Assembly (NCBI GenBank): GCA_947623455.1
Contig: OX392529.1
Location: 51,293,186-51,357,185 of the forward strand
Reading direction: 5' to 3'
Source: Mimachlamys varia
Taxonomy: Eukaryota; Mollusca; Bivalvia; Pectinida; Pectinidae
Length of the DNA: 64,000 bases
This document shows positions 1 through 11,443 of this stretch, piece by piece (positions within the stretch are counted from its first letter, which is position 1; each line of letters starts with the position of its first letter). The translations under genes and the position numbers were made by a program. The notes beneath the pieces are model-generated. The model was not told the origin of the DNA. It did not search any database and worked only from the letters and a program-made list of their open reading frames with translations.

Positions 1-2
1 TT

Positions 3-135
3 GAATAGGGCATTCATCATACCATTTTAAGATGTTTTAAAAAATAGAGATTTAAACCCAAAAATAATATTATAAGAATATATTTCAAAACAAAAAGTTT
101 GACTTCTGAAAATGTTGTACTGAATGCCCTATTTA
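3..135. mobile_element. Small TIR element (MITE-like)
   Basis: A perfect 13-bp inverted repeat, aatagggcattca at 4-16 and its complement at 121-133, bounds about 130 bp of AT-rich non-coding DNA. There is no coding capacity. The left flank lies outside the window, so a target-site duplication cannot be judged. Confidence 0.5.
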
Positions 136-162
136 ATGACAAGTCATTTATGACATTTTCAA

Positions 163-273
163 TTAAAGTGGTTGGTCCAAAAATCTCGACCTGTCTATAA
201 AGGCAACCTGTCTATAGTGACCGTTTTTCTGTCTCCCCTTGAACGGTCTTTATAGACAGGTTTGACTGTATTT
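163..273. repeat. Inverted-repeat relic with 'gactgtat' end
   Basis: acctgtctataaag (189-202) is perfectly complementary to 248-261, and a second overlapping arm (205-224) matches the same right side at about 18 of 20 positions. The right edge 'ggtttgactgtatttt' matches the ends of other elements here (5855, 22413, 35895). It is probably a truncated copy of that CAGT-ended group. Confidence 0.45.
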
Positions 274-2035
274 TCAATTCTTTAGATTTTTTTGTCAAGA
301 GTTTCTTGTTAGCTACCGCTCAGGTTTACTTCGTTTTAGGCTTATTTTTGCATGGTTATCAACTGGATTTTTTTCAGAATCACGAAAATTTCCCTGAAGT
401 TACGTATATTGGGCCTTTAAAGAATGCCCAATACGTGGATAAATTATTCAGAAGAACAATTTTGTTGAAAGCCAATATTAGGTTCCATGTGTGTTTCTAG
501 CCTGATAGATGTATACCATTAAATTTTCTTTATATATTCCGCTCATTGCACTTAATTGTTAATTCGCTTAATATTATCGTCATTTTCCATTGCCCCCTTT
601 CCCTTTTTGAGCACTTCAATTTTTGAGCAATGCATTGAAAAATCAGTATTTACATACATTGTATATCTATCCACAGTAAAGAACAACAGTTTTGAAATTT
701 TTGTTTCACAAAATCAAATACCTTTTTCTACATGTCTATGAAAAATGTTCTCACATGAGATTCAAAGTGCAAATTATATATTCTTAACACTCAGGGGATG
801 ACAAAAATTTATCTTGGAACTTGCATGTCAATTTTTTCCTGTTTTCTAGAAATACTGCATCTGTTATGACATAATAATACATTTTTAAGAAAACCTTAAG
901 CATGCATGCAAATAAAATGGTTCTGTTTTCAAAAACATTGCATCTGTTATGTCATAATAATACTTTTTTTTAGCATTCTACAGTTTGTTAGCCATTAATT
1001 ATGGTTTGCGGCCATTTTCAATCCAATAGAAATGGCCAAGGAACACATTGTTGTAAATGTATAGTTTGCTATATTTGTTTTATTACACAAAAGTACAATT
1101 GTTAATTGACACTTGAGCAAATCTGAACATAAAAAAAAACTCAAATTGATGTTTCTAAATGTAACGTAGAGAGATTTAGAATGCTATAATTTAACTCAAG
1201 CAAAACCGATGAAGTGAGATATCACATCAATATTTTATGAAGACCTTTCCTGCGTTTTGGACAACTTTTAAAGAATCAGCATAATTTTCCAATAAGAATA
1301 TCAGCCAAAATTTTATGATATAATTACTGTATCCTTCCGGCAAAAGCCATCTTATATATATAACGTACATCTAAAGGTCAAAATGTTTACAGTGTTTCCA
1401 TATCATCTTTCTATTTTAACAACTTCCTAGAAATGCCACACAACCTATATACAGTATCACCATGATGTTTGACTTTCAAAATCCTTATTAGATGGCTTTT
1501 TTTATCAATTTTTAATAACAGCAGTATCAGTTATATGACACTGAACCAATTTCATAGCCTTATCAGAAAATATGTTTTAAGGGTAGGTTTCCATTAATTG
1601 TCCAACAGTATAAATTTCATGTAGAAGTGGATTAACTTAAGTGAACATTACAGGATATGGTTGCCACAGATTAAATTAATAATTATCATAATTTTTTCGC
1701 CCACTGTCAGGATGGGGCACATTTGTCATTACTTACAGTAATTAAATATAAAATGTGAAATGTACACTGAGTGAATTTGAAAGTTTGACTTTCATGCCCA
1801 AATCATTGCTCCAAAGTTTTGGGGTTTTTTTTCTTCTTCTTTTTTTATTCCTGAATTTTTAACAGAAGACTTTTTTCAAATTTTCAAAATGTAATTATCA
1901 CCATTACCACATCCTGTGAGGACTCATTACATTGTTTACATTACATTCATTCCAACAAACTGACAATTATTACTATGTGTATAATTGCTTTCTTGAATAA
2001 ATAACACAGAAACACAAATGACGTTCAAAGGAAGA
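274..2035. other. AT-rich stretch, no gene seen
   Basis: Open frames are short (64 codons or fewer) and lack splice or family support. A 'ctgttatg(a/t)cataataatac' segment occurs twice (about 861 and 942), suggesting an old local duplication. Nothing else is supported. Confidence 0.5.
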
Positions 2036-2185
2036 CAATTATTGTCTCGTACCCTAGCTGGCCGGGCCTGAAACTCATAATCTCCGGCACCAAATCGCCA
2101 AGCAAGAAATACCTGCAGCCACTACCACTGCGCCAACTCAACATCTCCCGAAAAGGAGGTCACAGTGATAGACTGCCCGGTATAA
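2036..2185 (-). repeat. tRNA-like SINE relic
   Basis: On the minus strand there is an A-box-like 'ttggcgcagtggtagtgg' followed by a degenerate B-box-like 'gagtttcaggcccgg'. The segment is more GC-rich than its surroundings. This fits a decayed tRNA-derived SINE; no functional cloverleaf is claimed. Confidence 0.35.
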
Positions 2186-2465
2186 TTGTTTTCTTGTGTA
2201 TATCAGAAATGTAAGCTTATAAGTCATTGGCTACAGTCCTCAGCCTTAAGAAGCTTCTTTTCCAATCTATTTTCTGTCCACTGATGTAGGTCTATATAAA
2301 TCCCTATGTACCAGATCCAATATTGAAGATATAGAAAATCCTAAACAAAATCTCCCCACTGGCACTACCAGTGGTAATTGGTATTCTGACAAATGACAGG
2401 GTGTACCTAAGGAACCTGAAATAAGGCCTCTCTCTCTCAGATCACAATGTTCACAACATAGTGAT

Positions 2466-4729
2466 GATTGGTTTGTGTATTTATGATCTGATGAAAAGTT
2501 GGGATTTGTGTACTTGTTCTGATGAAAGGTTAGGGTTTATGTATTAATGATCTGATGAAAAGTTGGGATTTGTGTACATATGTTCTTATGAAAGGTTAGG
2601 GTTTATGTATTCATGATCTGATGATTGTTTAGTGCATCTATGATCTGATGAAAGGTTAGGGTTAATGTATTTATGATCTGATGGAAGGTTAGGGTTAGTG
2701 CATTTATGATCAGATGAAAGGTAAGGGTATGTGTATTTATGATCTGATGAAAGGTTAGAGTTTGTGTATTTATGATCTGATGAAAGGTTAGGGTTTGTGT
2801 ATTTATGATCTGATGAAAGGTTAGGGTATGTGTATTTATGATCTGATGAAAGGTAAGGGTTAGTGTATATATGATCTGATGAAAGGTTAGGGTTTGTGCA
2901 TCTATCATCTGATGAAAAGTAAGGGTTAGTGTATATATGATCTGATGAAAGGTTAGGGTTTGTGCATCTATCATCTGATGAAAGGTAAGGGTTAATGTAT
3001 TTATGATCTGATGAATGGTAAGGGTTTGTGTATTTATGATATGATGAAAGGTAAGGGTTTGTGTATTTATGATCTGATGAAAGGTTAGGGTTTGTGCATC
3101 TATCATCTGATGAAAGGTAAGGGTTAATGTATTTATGATCTGATGAATGGTAAGGGTTTGTGTATTTATGATCTGATGAAAGGTAAGGGTTAATGTATTT
3201 ATGATCTGATGAAAGGTTAGGGTTTGTGCATCTATCATCTGATGAAAGGTAAGGGTTAATGTATTTATGATCTGATGAAAGGTTAGGGTTTGTGTATTTA
3301 TGATCTGATGAAAGGTAAGGGTTAGTGTATTTATGATCTGATGAAAGGTTATGGTTTGTATATTTATGATCTGATGAAAAGTTAGGGTTTGTGTATTTAT
3401 GATCTGATGAAAGGTTAGGGTTAGTGTATTTATGATCTGATGAAAGGTACAGGTTAATGTATTTATGATCTGATGAAAGGTAAGGGTTAATGTATTTATA
3501 ATCTGATGAAAGGTTAGGGTTTGTGCATCTATCATCTGATGAAAGGTAAGGGTTAATGTATTTATGATCTGATGAAAGGTTAGAGTTCGTGTATTTATGA
3601 TCTGATGAAATGTTAGGGTTTGTGTATTTATGATCTGATGAAAGGTTAGGGTTTGTGTATATATGATCTGATGAAAGGTTAGGGTTAGTGTATTTATGAT
3701 CTGATGAAAGGTTAGGGTTTGTGTATTTATGACCTGATGAAAGGTTAGGGTTTGTGTGTTTATGATCTGATGAAAGGTAAGGGTTAGTGTATTTATGATC
3801 TGATGAAAGGTTAGGGTTAGTGTATTTATGATCTGATGAAAGGTTAGGGTTTGTGTATTTATGATCTGATGAAAGGTTTGGGTTTGTGTATTTATGATCG
3901 GATGAAAGGTTAGGGTTTGTGTATTTATGATCAGATGAAAGGTTGAGGGTTTGTGTATTCATGATCTGATGAAAGGTTAGGGTTTCTGATGAAAGGTTTG
4001 GGTTTGTGTATTCATGATCTGATGAAAGGTTAGGGTTTGTGTATTTATGATCTGATGAAAGGTTAGGGTTTGTATATTTATGATCTGATGAAGGGTTAGG
4101 GTTTGTGTATTCAAGATCTGATAAAAGGTCAGGGTTAGTATATTTATGATCTGATTGAAGGTTAGGGTTAGTGTATTTATGATCTCATGGAAGGTTAGGG
4201 TTAGTGTATTTATGATCTGATGAAAGGTTAGAGTTCGTGTATTTATGATCTGATGAAAGGTTAGGGTTAGTGTATTTATGATCTGATGAAAGGTTAGGGT
4301 TTGTGTATTTATGATCTGATGAAAGGTAAGGGTTAGTGTATTTATGATCTGATGAAATGTTAGGGTTAGTATATTTATGATCTGATAAAAGGTCAGGGTT
4401 AGTATATTTATGATCTGATGAAATGTTAGGGTTAGTGTATTTATGATCTCATGGAAGGTTAGGGTTTGTGTATTTATGATCTGATGAAAGGTTAGGGTTA
4501 GTGTATTTATGATCTGATGAAAGGTTAGAGTTCGTGTATTTATGATCTGATGAAAGGTTAAGGTTTGTGTATTTATGATCTGATGAAAGGTTAGGGTTTG
4601 TGTATTTATGATCTCATGGAAGGTTAGGGTTTGTGTATTGATGATCTGATGAAAGGTTAGGGTTAGTGTATTTGTGATCCGATGAAAGGTTAGGGTTTCT
4701 GTATTTATGATCAGATGAAAGGTTAGGGT
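2466..4729. repeat. 33-bp minisatellite, about 68 units
   Basis: The unit reads roughly aaaggttagggtttgtgtat then ttatgatctgatg. Because 33 is a multiple of three, stop-free frames run through it: a 458-codon minus frame repeats an 11-residue unit (NLSSDHKYTNP). That frame lacks any other gene feature and is treated as an artefact. Most units contain ggttagggtt, a telomere-like decamer. Local higher-order structure exists: a four-unit (132-bp) block with 'gatgaatggtaaggg' recurs near 2967 and 3099. Units at both edges are the most diverged. Confidence 0.95.
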
Positions 4730-5423
4730 AATTCATTGGATGTTTTAAATTCAGAAGTATTTTTGGCACTAAACTAGATGTATGTTTCTTAGTCTGCTTT
4801 GTACATTTTTGAGTCCCAAAAAGCATAAATCATGAATACCAGGTAAAGAAACTTTTAATAATGTTTTAAAAAATCCATCCAATTCCTTGGATGTTTAATG
4901 ATGAGAAGTTTGAAAAAAAATTATCTGAAAATTACGGCTTCCTTGCAAAATGCAATCAGTTTGTAATTAGTGAAAACTCAATCAAATAGCCAGATAACAT
5001 TGAAAAAGAGCTCGGCTTGATTGCTGCCGAATGGCGACCTTGACCTTGTAAAACACTTCTTGATCCTTCGCAAACTAAGAATTTACATTTCTTCAATTCA
5101 AGAAGGTTACAGTATAACTAAGTTATTTTTATTTTGTAGAAAGATGAGTCGAAATTCAGTACAGCAGAGAACTTTAATAAATCGCAAAGGTATACTTACT
5201 CGATCTTTGATTTTTGATGAAATAAAGCTGAAGTCGTTCTTTCAGTGATTTTTCATTAGTGAAGAACTCAACTCGCACTCTGAAAAATATAAACAATTGC
5301 AACTTTGTTAAAACAAGACTATAAAAAAATTCATGGAATTCAAACCACAAACCGTTCAACCAATGGTACAAAAACCATCTTGAGTGTCATCAAACTAACA
5401 AAAGTTTACTTGTTCGTCTCAGA
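4730..5423. other. Non-coding stretch
   Basis: Open frames at 5021-5248 (plus) and 5174-5371 (minus) are short, overlap and lack splice or start context. No repeat or gene is recognised. Confidence 0.45.
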
Positions 5424-5800
5424 TAAACAAGAGGCCCAGAGGGCCTGTTTGTATATTGCTCACCTGAACATTTGTGCTAACATGGGGAAATATTGTAAAA
5501 GTTATTTGCAGAATTTTTTAAAAAGATATTGAAATATTTGACCCAGGCTGTGACTGTGTAAAGTATAGGTCAAAGTAATGTTGTGTTGTTTGTTGTTGTT
5601 TGGGTGGTTTTGTCTCTGCTTCACTCACTGAGTAGTTCAGTTTTCCAGCTGATGATTCAAAGTGATTTCTCTGATCATGGAGGACATTTTAAAGTATTTC
5701 ATGTCAGGGACCTTTAACTGGCCATGTACCAAGTACTCTGGGTATTCTTCAGAAGATTTTTAAAAGATTTTTTTACATATTTAACCAATTCACCTTGAAA
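5424..5800 (+). mobile_element. 5' end of a Helitron-like non-autonomous element
   Basis: It begins 'acaagaggcccagagggcc', where aggccc/gggcct can pair around an 'aga' loop, followed by 'tgctcacctg'. This is the same design as the starts at 39897 and 8203. No tandem core or 3' hairpin is found downstream, so the copy looks truncated; its right limit is approximate. Confidence 0.55.
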
Positions 5801-5854
5801 ATATGTCAAAGTCATTTATTTTATGACACACTATCATGCAATAGATATAATACC

Positions 5855-6048
5855 TGCAGTCAAATCACGTTATCTCGAAGTCGACTGAACCATCGAAAAA
5901 CTTTAAGTTATCCAAGTTCAAGTTAAGTGAGTTTGAACTCTAGGTGTGAAGTATCGCGGGACCGACAAAATACATGTACTTTGAATTAAACAGGGTCTTT
6001 GAGTTATACTTGTCAAGTTCATTTAAAAGTAACAAGGTTCAACTGTAT
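5855..6048. mobile_element. CAGT-ended MITE
   Basis: Left end 'tgcagtcaaatcacgttatc' and right end 'aacaaggttcaactgtat' form imperfect inverted termini. The interior is full of 'ttatctcgaa/agttatccaag' motifs. It resembles the elements at 22413 and 35895 and has no coding capacity. Confidence 0.5.
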
Positions 6049-6111
6049 ATGTTAAAATTCTTTCAAGGTATGTGTCCTGTTTTTATACACAAAGTTGTTA
6101 ATTCCAATACT

Positions 6112-6388
6112 GCCATACATACTTGCCAACTTTTTGAAATTTCCATGGGGGAGATTACGCGTGCTCAGAATTGAGAGCATAAATAAGATGTATACATGTA
6201 CATTCAGAGGAAAAATAACACTTTTAAATGGCTTCTTTTGAGCTCTTCTTTCAGATGAGATCATCAGATCTTTAAAAATAGGAACAGTTAAGCAGATTCC
6301 AAAGTTGAAAATGCAACATTTTAGGGTCCAAAATTGGGAGTAGATCTCCCTCCTAAATAGGGATGGTTAAAAATTGGCAAGTATGGCT
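6112..6388. mobile_element. MITE with 'catacttgccaa' termini
   Basis: The left terminus 'catacatacttgccaacttt' pairs with the right terminus, whose complement reads 'gccatacttgccaattttta'. The interior includes 'ggggagattacgcg' and 'gggagtagatctccc'. It is non-coding; a 70-codon minus frame inside it is not supported. Confidence 0.6.
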
Positions 6389-6972
6389 ATACAGAAGGTT
6401 CCATCAAAACCAGCTGCCTAAAAGGAATATACAAGTGGATGATATATCGTAGCAATTTACAACACGAAATGGCATTTTTGGTAAAAATAATATGTATATT
6501 AATAGTCCATGCACACGTTCTACATGTATGTAGTCAGAGATCTGAGGTTTAAGGACCGTTCGTAAGTCCTTGTTTTACATGATCTTCACAACTCTTTCAC
6601 CTAGTGGAGTTACAACTGCACTCTAAAAGCTTTTGATGGAGTAAGCTTAATTAATATGATAGACAATACAAACTGCTCCTGATATTAAAGCTTTTATCTT
6701 ATCCATTCCGGAAACACAATTTATGCTAAACCTGTAATTGTGAGAGTTTCACGCGGTGCTGTATTTTCTTGACCGTTAATATAATTCTTGTGTGTAGAAT
6801 TGCATGTCGGATTTTCTCTGCGTAGTAAACATGTAATGTTTCATATCTATCATTAACCTGTTTATTTATGGATTTCTTGCGCAATACATAATAATTATAT
6901 TACGCAAGAGTATAACAAAGAATAACTACATACATTGTATTAGGAATAAGATTCATCAGTTTGGTATGAATG

Positions 6973-7254
6973 ATATATACTGAGTTTGTTTTGTACACAA
7001 ACAGGAATTGAAAACTTAATTTGCGAGCTTTCTACCTGTAGTATTAGAGTACATTTGGACAAAATGTCGCGCTATGTTTTTGACAGCTGACTTCTCTAAC
7101 TCGCCCTATTTTGGGTAGTGACTTGATTTCAGCAGTTAGAACACCGACACTCGGCTATTGTACTCTTTGCTTGACAAAGGAAACTGACGTTTTCGAAAGC
7201 TCGCAAATTAAGTTTTCAATTCCTGTTTGTGTACAAAACAAACTCGGTATATAT
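6973..7254. mobile_element. MITE with 60-bp near-identical inverted termini
   Basis: The arms at 6973-7032 and 7195-7254 are complementary over 60 bp with one mismatch (t/c at 6981). The loop of about 160 bp is non-coding. Near-identity of the arms suggests recent insertion or arm homogenisation. The single strand would form a very stable hairpin. Confidence 0.85.
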
Positions 7255-7390
7255 ACATTGTATATTTATATGCATTACTGTGAATGGCAGGCAAGCTCAA
7301 GATCTGGATTCTTGGTTTGACCTGATTACCCTCATAATGAATATCATAATGGACACCTCCTAATTGATGCATTATCTAGTCCATAAAGCT

Positions 7391-7857
7391 ATATACAGTG
7401 CACTCCTCTTTATATCATGTTGCATTTGTCAGACAAAAACATGATATTAACAGGAATGTGACATTAAGAGAAACATGTTTTCTTTCCACTAAATCCAGTG
7501 CATTTCCAATCTCCATAACTAAAAGTAAGCTATTCAATGTACATATGAAGATGTTTCAATTTAAAGATAACATTCTTTCAATAACCCAGTAAAAATCATT
7601 TTAGGGGTTATTTTTTATTTTCTATGCAACATTTTGTACAAGTTGTATCTGAAATCAATGGAAATGACATCATTTTCTTAGTATTTTATGTGATTGGTTA
7701 AAAACATGATATTAAGAGGAATTCCTCTCAAAATACATGATATTAACCAAACAAAACATAACTTATATAGAGAGAAAAAAAAGGTGCTTTTGAAAAACAT
7801 GATATAAAGAAGAATGTGATATTAACAGGGATGATATTAGTGGAATCAACTGTATAT
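7391..7857. mobile_element. CAGT-ended MITE with internal catgatatta repeats
   Basis: The ends are 'atatacagtgcactcc' and the complement of 'atatacagttgattcc'. The inside carries several direct and inverted copies of 'aacatgatattaa' and 'tttatatcatgtt'. No coding frame is supported. Confidence 0.55.
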
Positions 7858-8025
7858 CTACAGGTATATGAATTAACCACTTGTGTTGAAATTGGGTAAT
7901 GTCTTCTTTGATAGCTAAATGTTATAATATTTCTCATCATTACATATATATCGTTTTTAAATTATTCACACCTTAATACAAATTTGAACTCTTTTTATTA
8001 TTCTAAAGTTGGAATAGTCCATCAT

Positions 8026-8112
8026 TAACCCTTTCACCCTGAAGTTTGATAATGAACTATTCCTACCTTTGATCTGGAAGAGTTCAAATGTGTCTTCAGG
8101 GTTGGGTGGGTT
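8026..8112 (+). mobile_element. 87-bp fold-back element, diverged copy
   Basis: It follows the plan 'cacccctgaagtttcataa' / 'gaactattccaacctttg' / 'ggaagagttcaaatgtgtc' / 'ttcagggttgggtgggtta'. The whole unit is an imperfect palindrome. A partial inverted piece (about 7980-8025) abuts it on the left. Confidence 0.75.
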
Positions 8113-8202
8113 ACATTTCAGGTGTAAAAAGGACTATAAATAGATCATTGGAATCCTGGTATATTTTTATGCTTGCATGATTAAACGGTAACAAGCTCCC
8201 GT

Positions 8203-8400
8203 AAATAAACTAGAAATGTCTGTGAGACATATAAATGCCCCCTTCCCTTTATGAAATTAGTTCTCCATGCTTATTATGTATGCGAAGTTTGATGACAATC
8301 ACATCAGTAGTTATTTAAAGAAGCTGGTTACATTACCATGGGACAGGATGGACATGAGTAACACTATATGCCCCCCGATTTCATGGCAGGGGCATAAAAA
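8203..8400 (+). mobile_element. Short Helitron-like non-autonomous element
   Basis: The 5' end 'actagaaatgtctgtgagac' contains atgtct/agacat around 'gtg'. The 3' end has 'tatgccccccgatttcatgg' pairing with 'caggggcata', followed by aaaaa. This is the same 5' mini-hairpin and 3' hairpin plus TAAAAA layout as the 39897 element but without a tandem core. It is non-coding. Confidence 0.65.
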
Positions 8401-8879
8401 GTTTCACACTGTATTCATAAAAAAAAGTGAAAAAATGCTGCTTTAGATCCCAACACTAGGATAAAAGGAAAGGCAAGCCCCATAACATCATCACAACAAA
8501 AGTAGAATTTTTTTTGTACCTCAACGTCAGATCAACCGTGATGTTGCAATTGTCATAGTCATGTACTGCTGCAGAGATTTAGATAAAAATTAACATTGAC
8601 GTTTACATGAAAGAACAAAGCACAGATTCTCAACCACAACCATCATCTATCATATGATGAAACAATGTATTTCTTAGTATGCTGATTGTATTGGGAGTCC
8701 CACAAGATGGCTTCTCCCAATTGTATCCAATAATCATCACATATATATTCGTAGTTTGAAGTTTATTTGTAAGGATTGTCACTCTTTGTGATAACTTGGT
8801 ATCATAGAATGATCAGATCACCATACTAGAAGTCTGAATTAAATCACAACACAATGGGACAGAACTGTCGACATCTATG

Positions 8880-9132
8880 TCAGAGATTAAACCGTGTGAC
8901 AATTCACTTATACACTATCAGGGGAGGTAATCAAATATATTGGAAAGGGACTTAATTTATAATTTATTCACGCCTGAAGTTTCATAATGACACTATTTCA
9001 ACAATTGAATTGGAAAAGTCTGATTTAATCGCGAACACAATGACAGAAAGTCAGAGATTAAACCTTGTGACAATTCACTTATACTTCATATAACTATCAG
9101 GGGAGGTAATCAAATATATTGGAAAGGGACTT
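8880..9132. repeat. Direct duplication, about 175-bp offset
   Basis: 'tcagagattaaaccgtgtga' through 'tattggaaagggactta' at 8881-8955 recurs at 9051-9132 with a small insertion. Each copy is followed by a fold-back element: a degraded one (about 8957-9030) and an intact one (9133-9219). The duplicated unit probably included the element. Confidence 0.75.
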
Positions 9133-9219
9133 AACTCATTCACCACTGAAGTTTCATAATGAACTATTCCAACCTTTGAATTGGAAGAGTTCAATTGTGT
9201 CTTCAGGGATAAATGAGTT
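9133..9219 (+). mobile_element. 87-bp fold-back element
   Basis: Inverted ends 'aactcattcaccactgaag' and 'cttcagggataaatgagtt' enclose 'gaactattccaacctttgaa' and 'ttggaagagttcaattgtgt'. The arms pair along nearly their whole length. It is a well-preserved copy of the family. Confidence 0.85.
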
Positions 9220-9678
9220 AAAGCCTTCACAATTTGATAAAGGGGAGGGGGAGTGGGGACGGGTCAATCTACCAGGGGAGGTAACCAAATATACTGATGA
9301 AGAAGTGCCACAAATGTATAGGTAAAGGGGCAATATATAAATAAATCAAGAATCAGTAAAAGTTACAATTTTAGCCATGTCAACAGGCAATTTGGATATT
9401 TCAAAAATTAAAATGCTAAATTAAATTAATTTAAGTATTTGAGCTTGATAACGCAGGTACAGAAATTGTTTCAGAGGGTTTCAGAAATGTATTAACCAAT
9501 AGATTTGGTTGAAGTACGTGATATTCATACATATACATGTTTTCCTTTTGCATGCATGGGCAAGCAAAAAATACTGCATCCCCATCACATGAAAATATTC
9601 AATATACAAATAATGAAAATCGTACAACATTTTTGATGATTATGTAATACAACGCTAACCCTCAACATCTTTACTTAC

Positions 9679-9845
9679 TGTGGCGGTGGTGGAATGTTAT
9701 CACAGTTTAACGACAAACGGCGAACTCCGCTGTTTCGATGAAAATCTCCTCGATGATGTTGATTTCGTTGTTTACGCATGGAGGAGTTATGACTACGAGT
9801 CCTGGGATGGTGTATGTGATGGTAGAGCCATACATTGGACATCAT
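9679..9845 (-). CDS. Putative first or internal coding exon, RRLS-containing protein
   Basis: On the minus strand, ATG at 9845 (a second in-frame ATG at 9842 has A at -3) opens 55 codons plus two bases. The exon ends CCA-CA directly before a consensus donor GTAAGT (9678-9673). The peptide is basic and polar: it begins MMSNVWLYHHIHHPRTRSHN, contains QHHRGDFHRNSGVRRLSLN, and ends CDNIPPPP. RRLS fits the protein kinase A consensus R-R-x-S. The segment is richer in CpG and GC than its flanks, as expected of an exon. An alternative is an internal exon opened by an AG at about 9866, after a T-run. The protein family is not recognised. A passing likeness of the RRLS...PP tail to N-terminal exons of cAMP phosphodiesterase 4 isoforms is too short to name it. 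Confidence 0.5.
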
Positions 9846-10320
9846 AAAACGTAGCGATGTCCCTTATATATGTCAAAAAAAAATTCAAATATTACAAGCC
9901 CCCAAAATCACTTAAAAATTCTTTAAGATGACTTCCAATAAGGCAAAACACTATAAATCTAAAGAAATGATGCAACACTAGAAAATGACCTCATAAAATT
10001 CAGATATATATGTCCCTTATATGTTAACAAAATAAAAATGAAATATCAAAAAACGCCCGAAATCACTTTAAAACTTTACTTCGAATGAGACAAAACTCTA
10101 TAAATCTAGAAAACACTGCAACACTAGGAAATAACCTCATAACAGATTTTGCCCATATGCTAACCAAAAAAATCTGAACATAAGTACCCTAAAATCACCT
10201 TAGAAATTCTGAATATGTCTTTAAACCTGAAAAAATACAGATATGTCCCTTATGTAAACAAAAAAAATCCAAAACATCAGTTTCCAAAAATCACCTGGAA
10301 ATCCTGAATATGTCTTAAAA
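9846..10320. repeat. Degenerate tandem repeat, about 150 bp
   Basis: 'gtcccttatat' recurs near 9859 and 10012, with weaker copies near 10145 and 10235, each followed by an A-run, 'aaaatcac' and 'ctataaatcta...aacact'. The unit was about 153 bp and later ones are shortened. It abuts the exon candidate at 9845, so any 5' untranslated sequence there would lie in this repeat. Confidence 0.5.
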
Positions 10321-11365
10321 CCTGACAATGCTTCCTGTATGAGACGGACTGATAAACATCACACCTTGATGAAATGCAAGACTAAGAGATCTGAAGAACT
10401 TGCAATCTGTCTACCTTTAAATGGTAGAAAATCAATTTGATAAGCCTCAGGAGATCCTTCACAGCACGTGCATGGTACTAGTGTATAATCATAATGATTG
10501 ACTTTCATTTTCATTACTAAATGTATATATAAGGATATTTTTAAAAACCTCCTTTAATTTTTTTATTATCATCCAACTATTTTTCTTCTAATAAATATTC
10601 ATCCTTATCAGCCCTATTTTCACATCAGCTAATTTGCATTGCATCATGAAACATATACCGGAATTACAAAATTCATTACCTTACTTTTACTAATTGCAAA
10701 TATGTATCAAATGTTTGATGAATAGCCACTTAAATCTGAATAAATTTCCTCAAGCTTAATAACAGAATGCTTCGTCATCTAAACAAATATACTCCAAAGT
10801 TAAAAACACATGTCTCGATCACCAAAATGAATATTCTCAAGTTTGAAAAGAAACGATTGTCCTCAAGTTTGAAGGGAAACAATCGTCCTCAAGTTTGAAG
10901 AGAAACAATCATCCTCAAATCTATAAAGACATCTGAAGAAATTTCTCCAAGTAACAAAACACTAAAATTCAAACATTTAACAAGTTAGCACATGTAAAAG
11001 ATATCAAGTTAGATAACATTTTTTCATGGCCAAATCTAAACAACAACGACAGAAAATAAAAAGATTACACAAGATTTTAAACGATTAGTTTTTGGACACC
11101 AAATTATTACATTAGAACTGGTGACCCGATATCTTAACACGGGTTCCTGCCAATAACAAAATGCAATACATCACCTGATAATTTCACTAGTATATCACTT
11201 AGTCAGAAATAACACGTAATTTGTCCAAGTCTGTCTCCAATCTCATCAAATCTGATGATTGAACTGAAGGCTATGAGCTAGCGTGTGAAGGTATATATAC
11301 GTAGAAAGCGATTGTTGATTCTCCTTCGTAACAGAAATATATATATATTGTATGTCACATCTGAC
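10321..11365. other. Non-coding stretch with a short 'cctcaagtttgaag' repeat
   Basis: Three close copies of 'tcctcaagtttgaagrgaaa' sit at about 10830-10910. Otherwise it is AT-rich with no supported gene. Confidence 0.45.
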
Positions 11366-11443
11366 CTTTTTAAAGGTCTTTTTCGTGCGACATCGCTCGG
11401 GAAATGTTTCTCGACAAGAAGTTTGAGCTCATCTCCCCTTTGT
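11366..11443 (-). CDS. Candidate 78-bp cassette exon
   Basis: On the minus strand a strong acceptor (pyrimidine-rich 'tgttctctgcgttttttag') precedes 78 bp that ends at a plausible donor AAAAAG|GTCAGA. The exon is in phase 2 at both ends, so it could be skipped without a frameshift. It encodes one base plus QRGDELKLLVEKHFPSDVAR then KRPLK plus two bases. The sequence is charged, and its CpG content is high for the region. There is no family match and no adjoining exon to confirm it; a chance acceptor/donor pair is possible in a window of this size. Confidence 0.3.

Noticed and set aside
2586..3962. 458-codon minus frame of an 11-residue repeat
   Set aside because: It is the 33-bp minisatellite read in frame; another frame of the same array is open for 310 codons, and there is no promoter, splice or non-repeat part.
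2466..4729. Box C/D snoRNA-like motifs (ctgatga) in each unit
   Set aside because: C and D motifs overlap and no guide or terminal stem arrangement is present.
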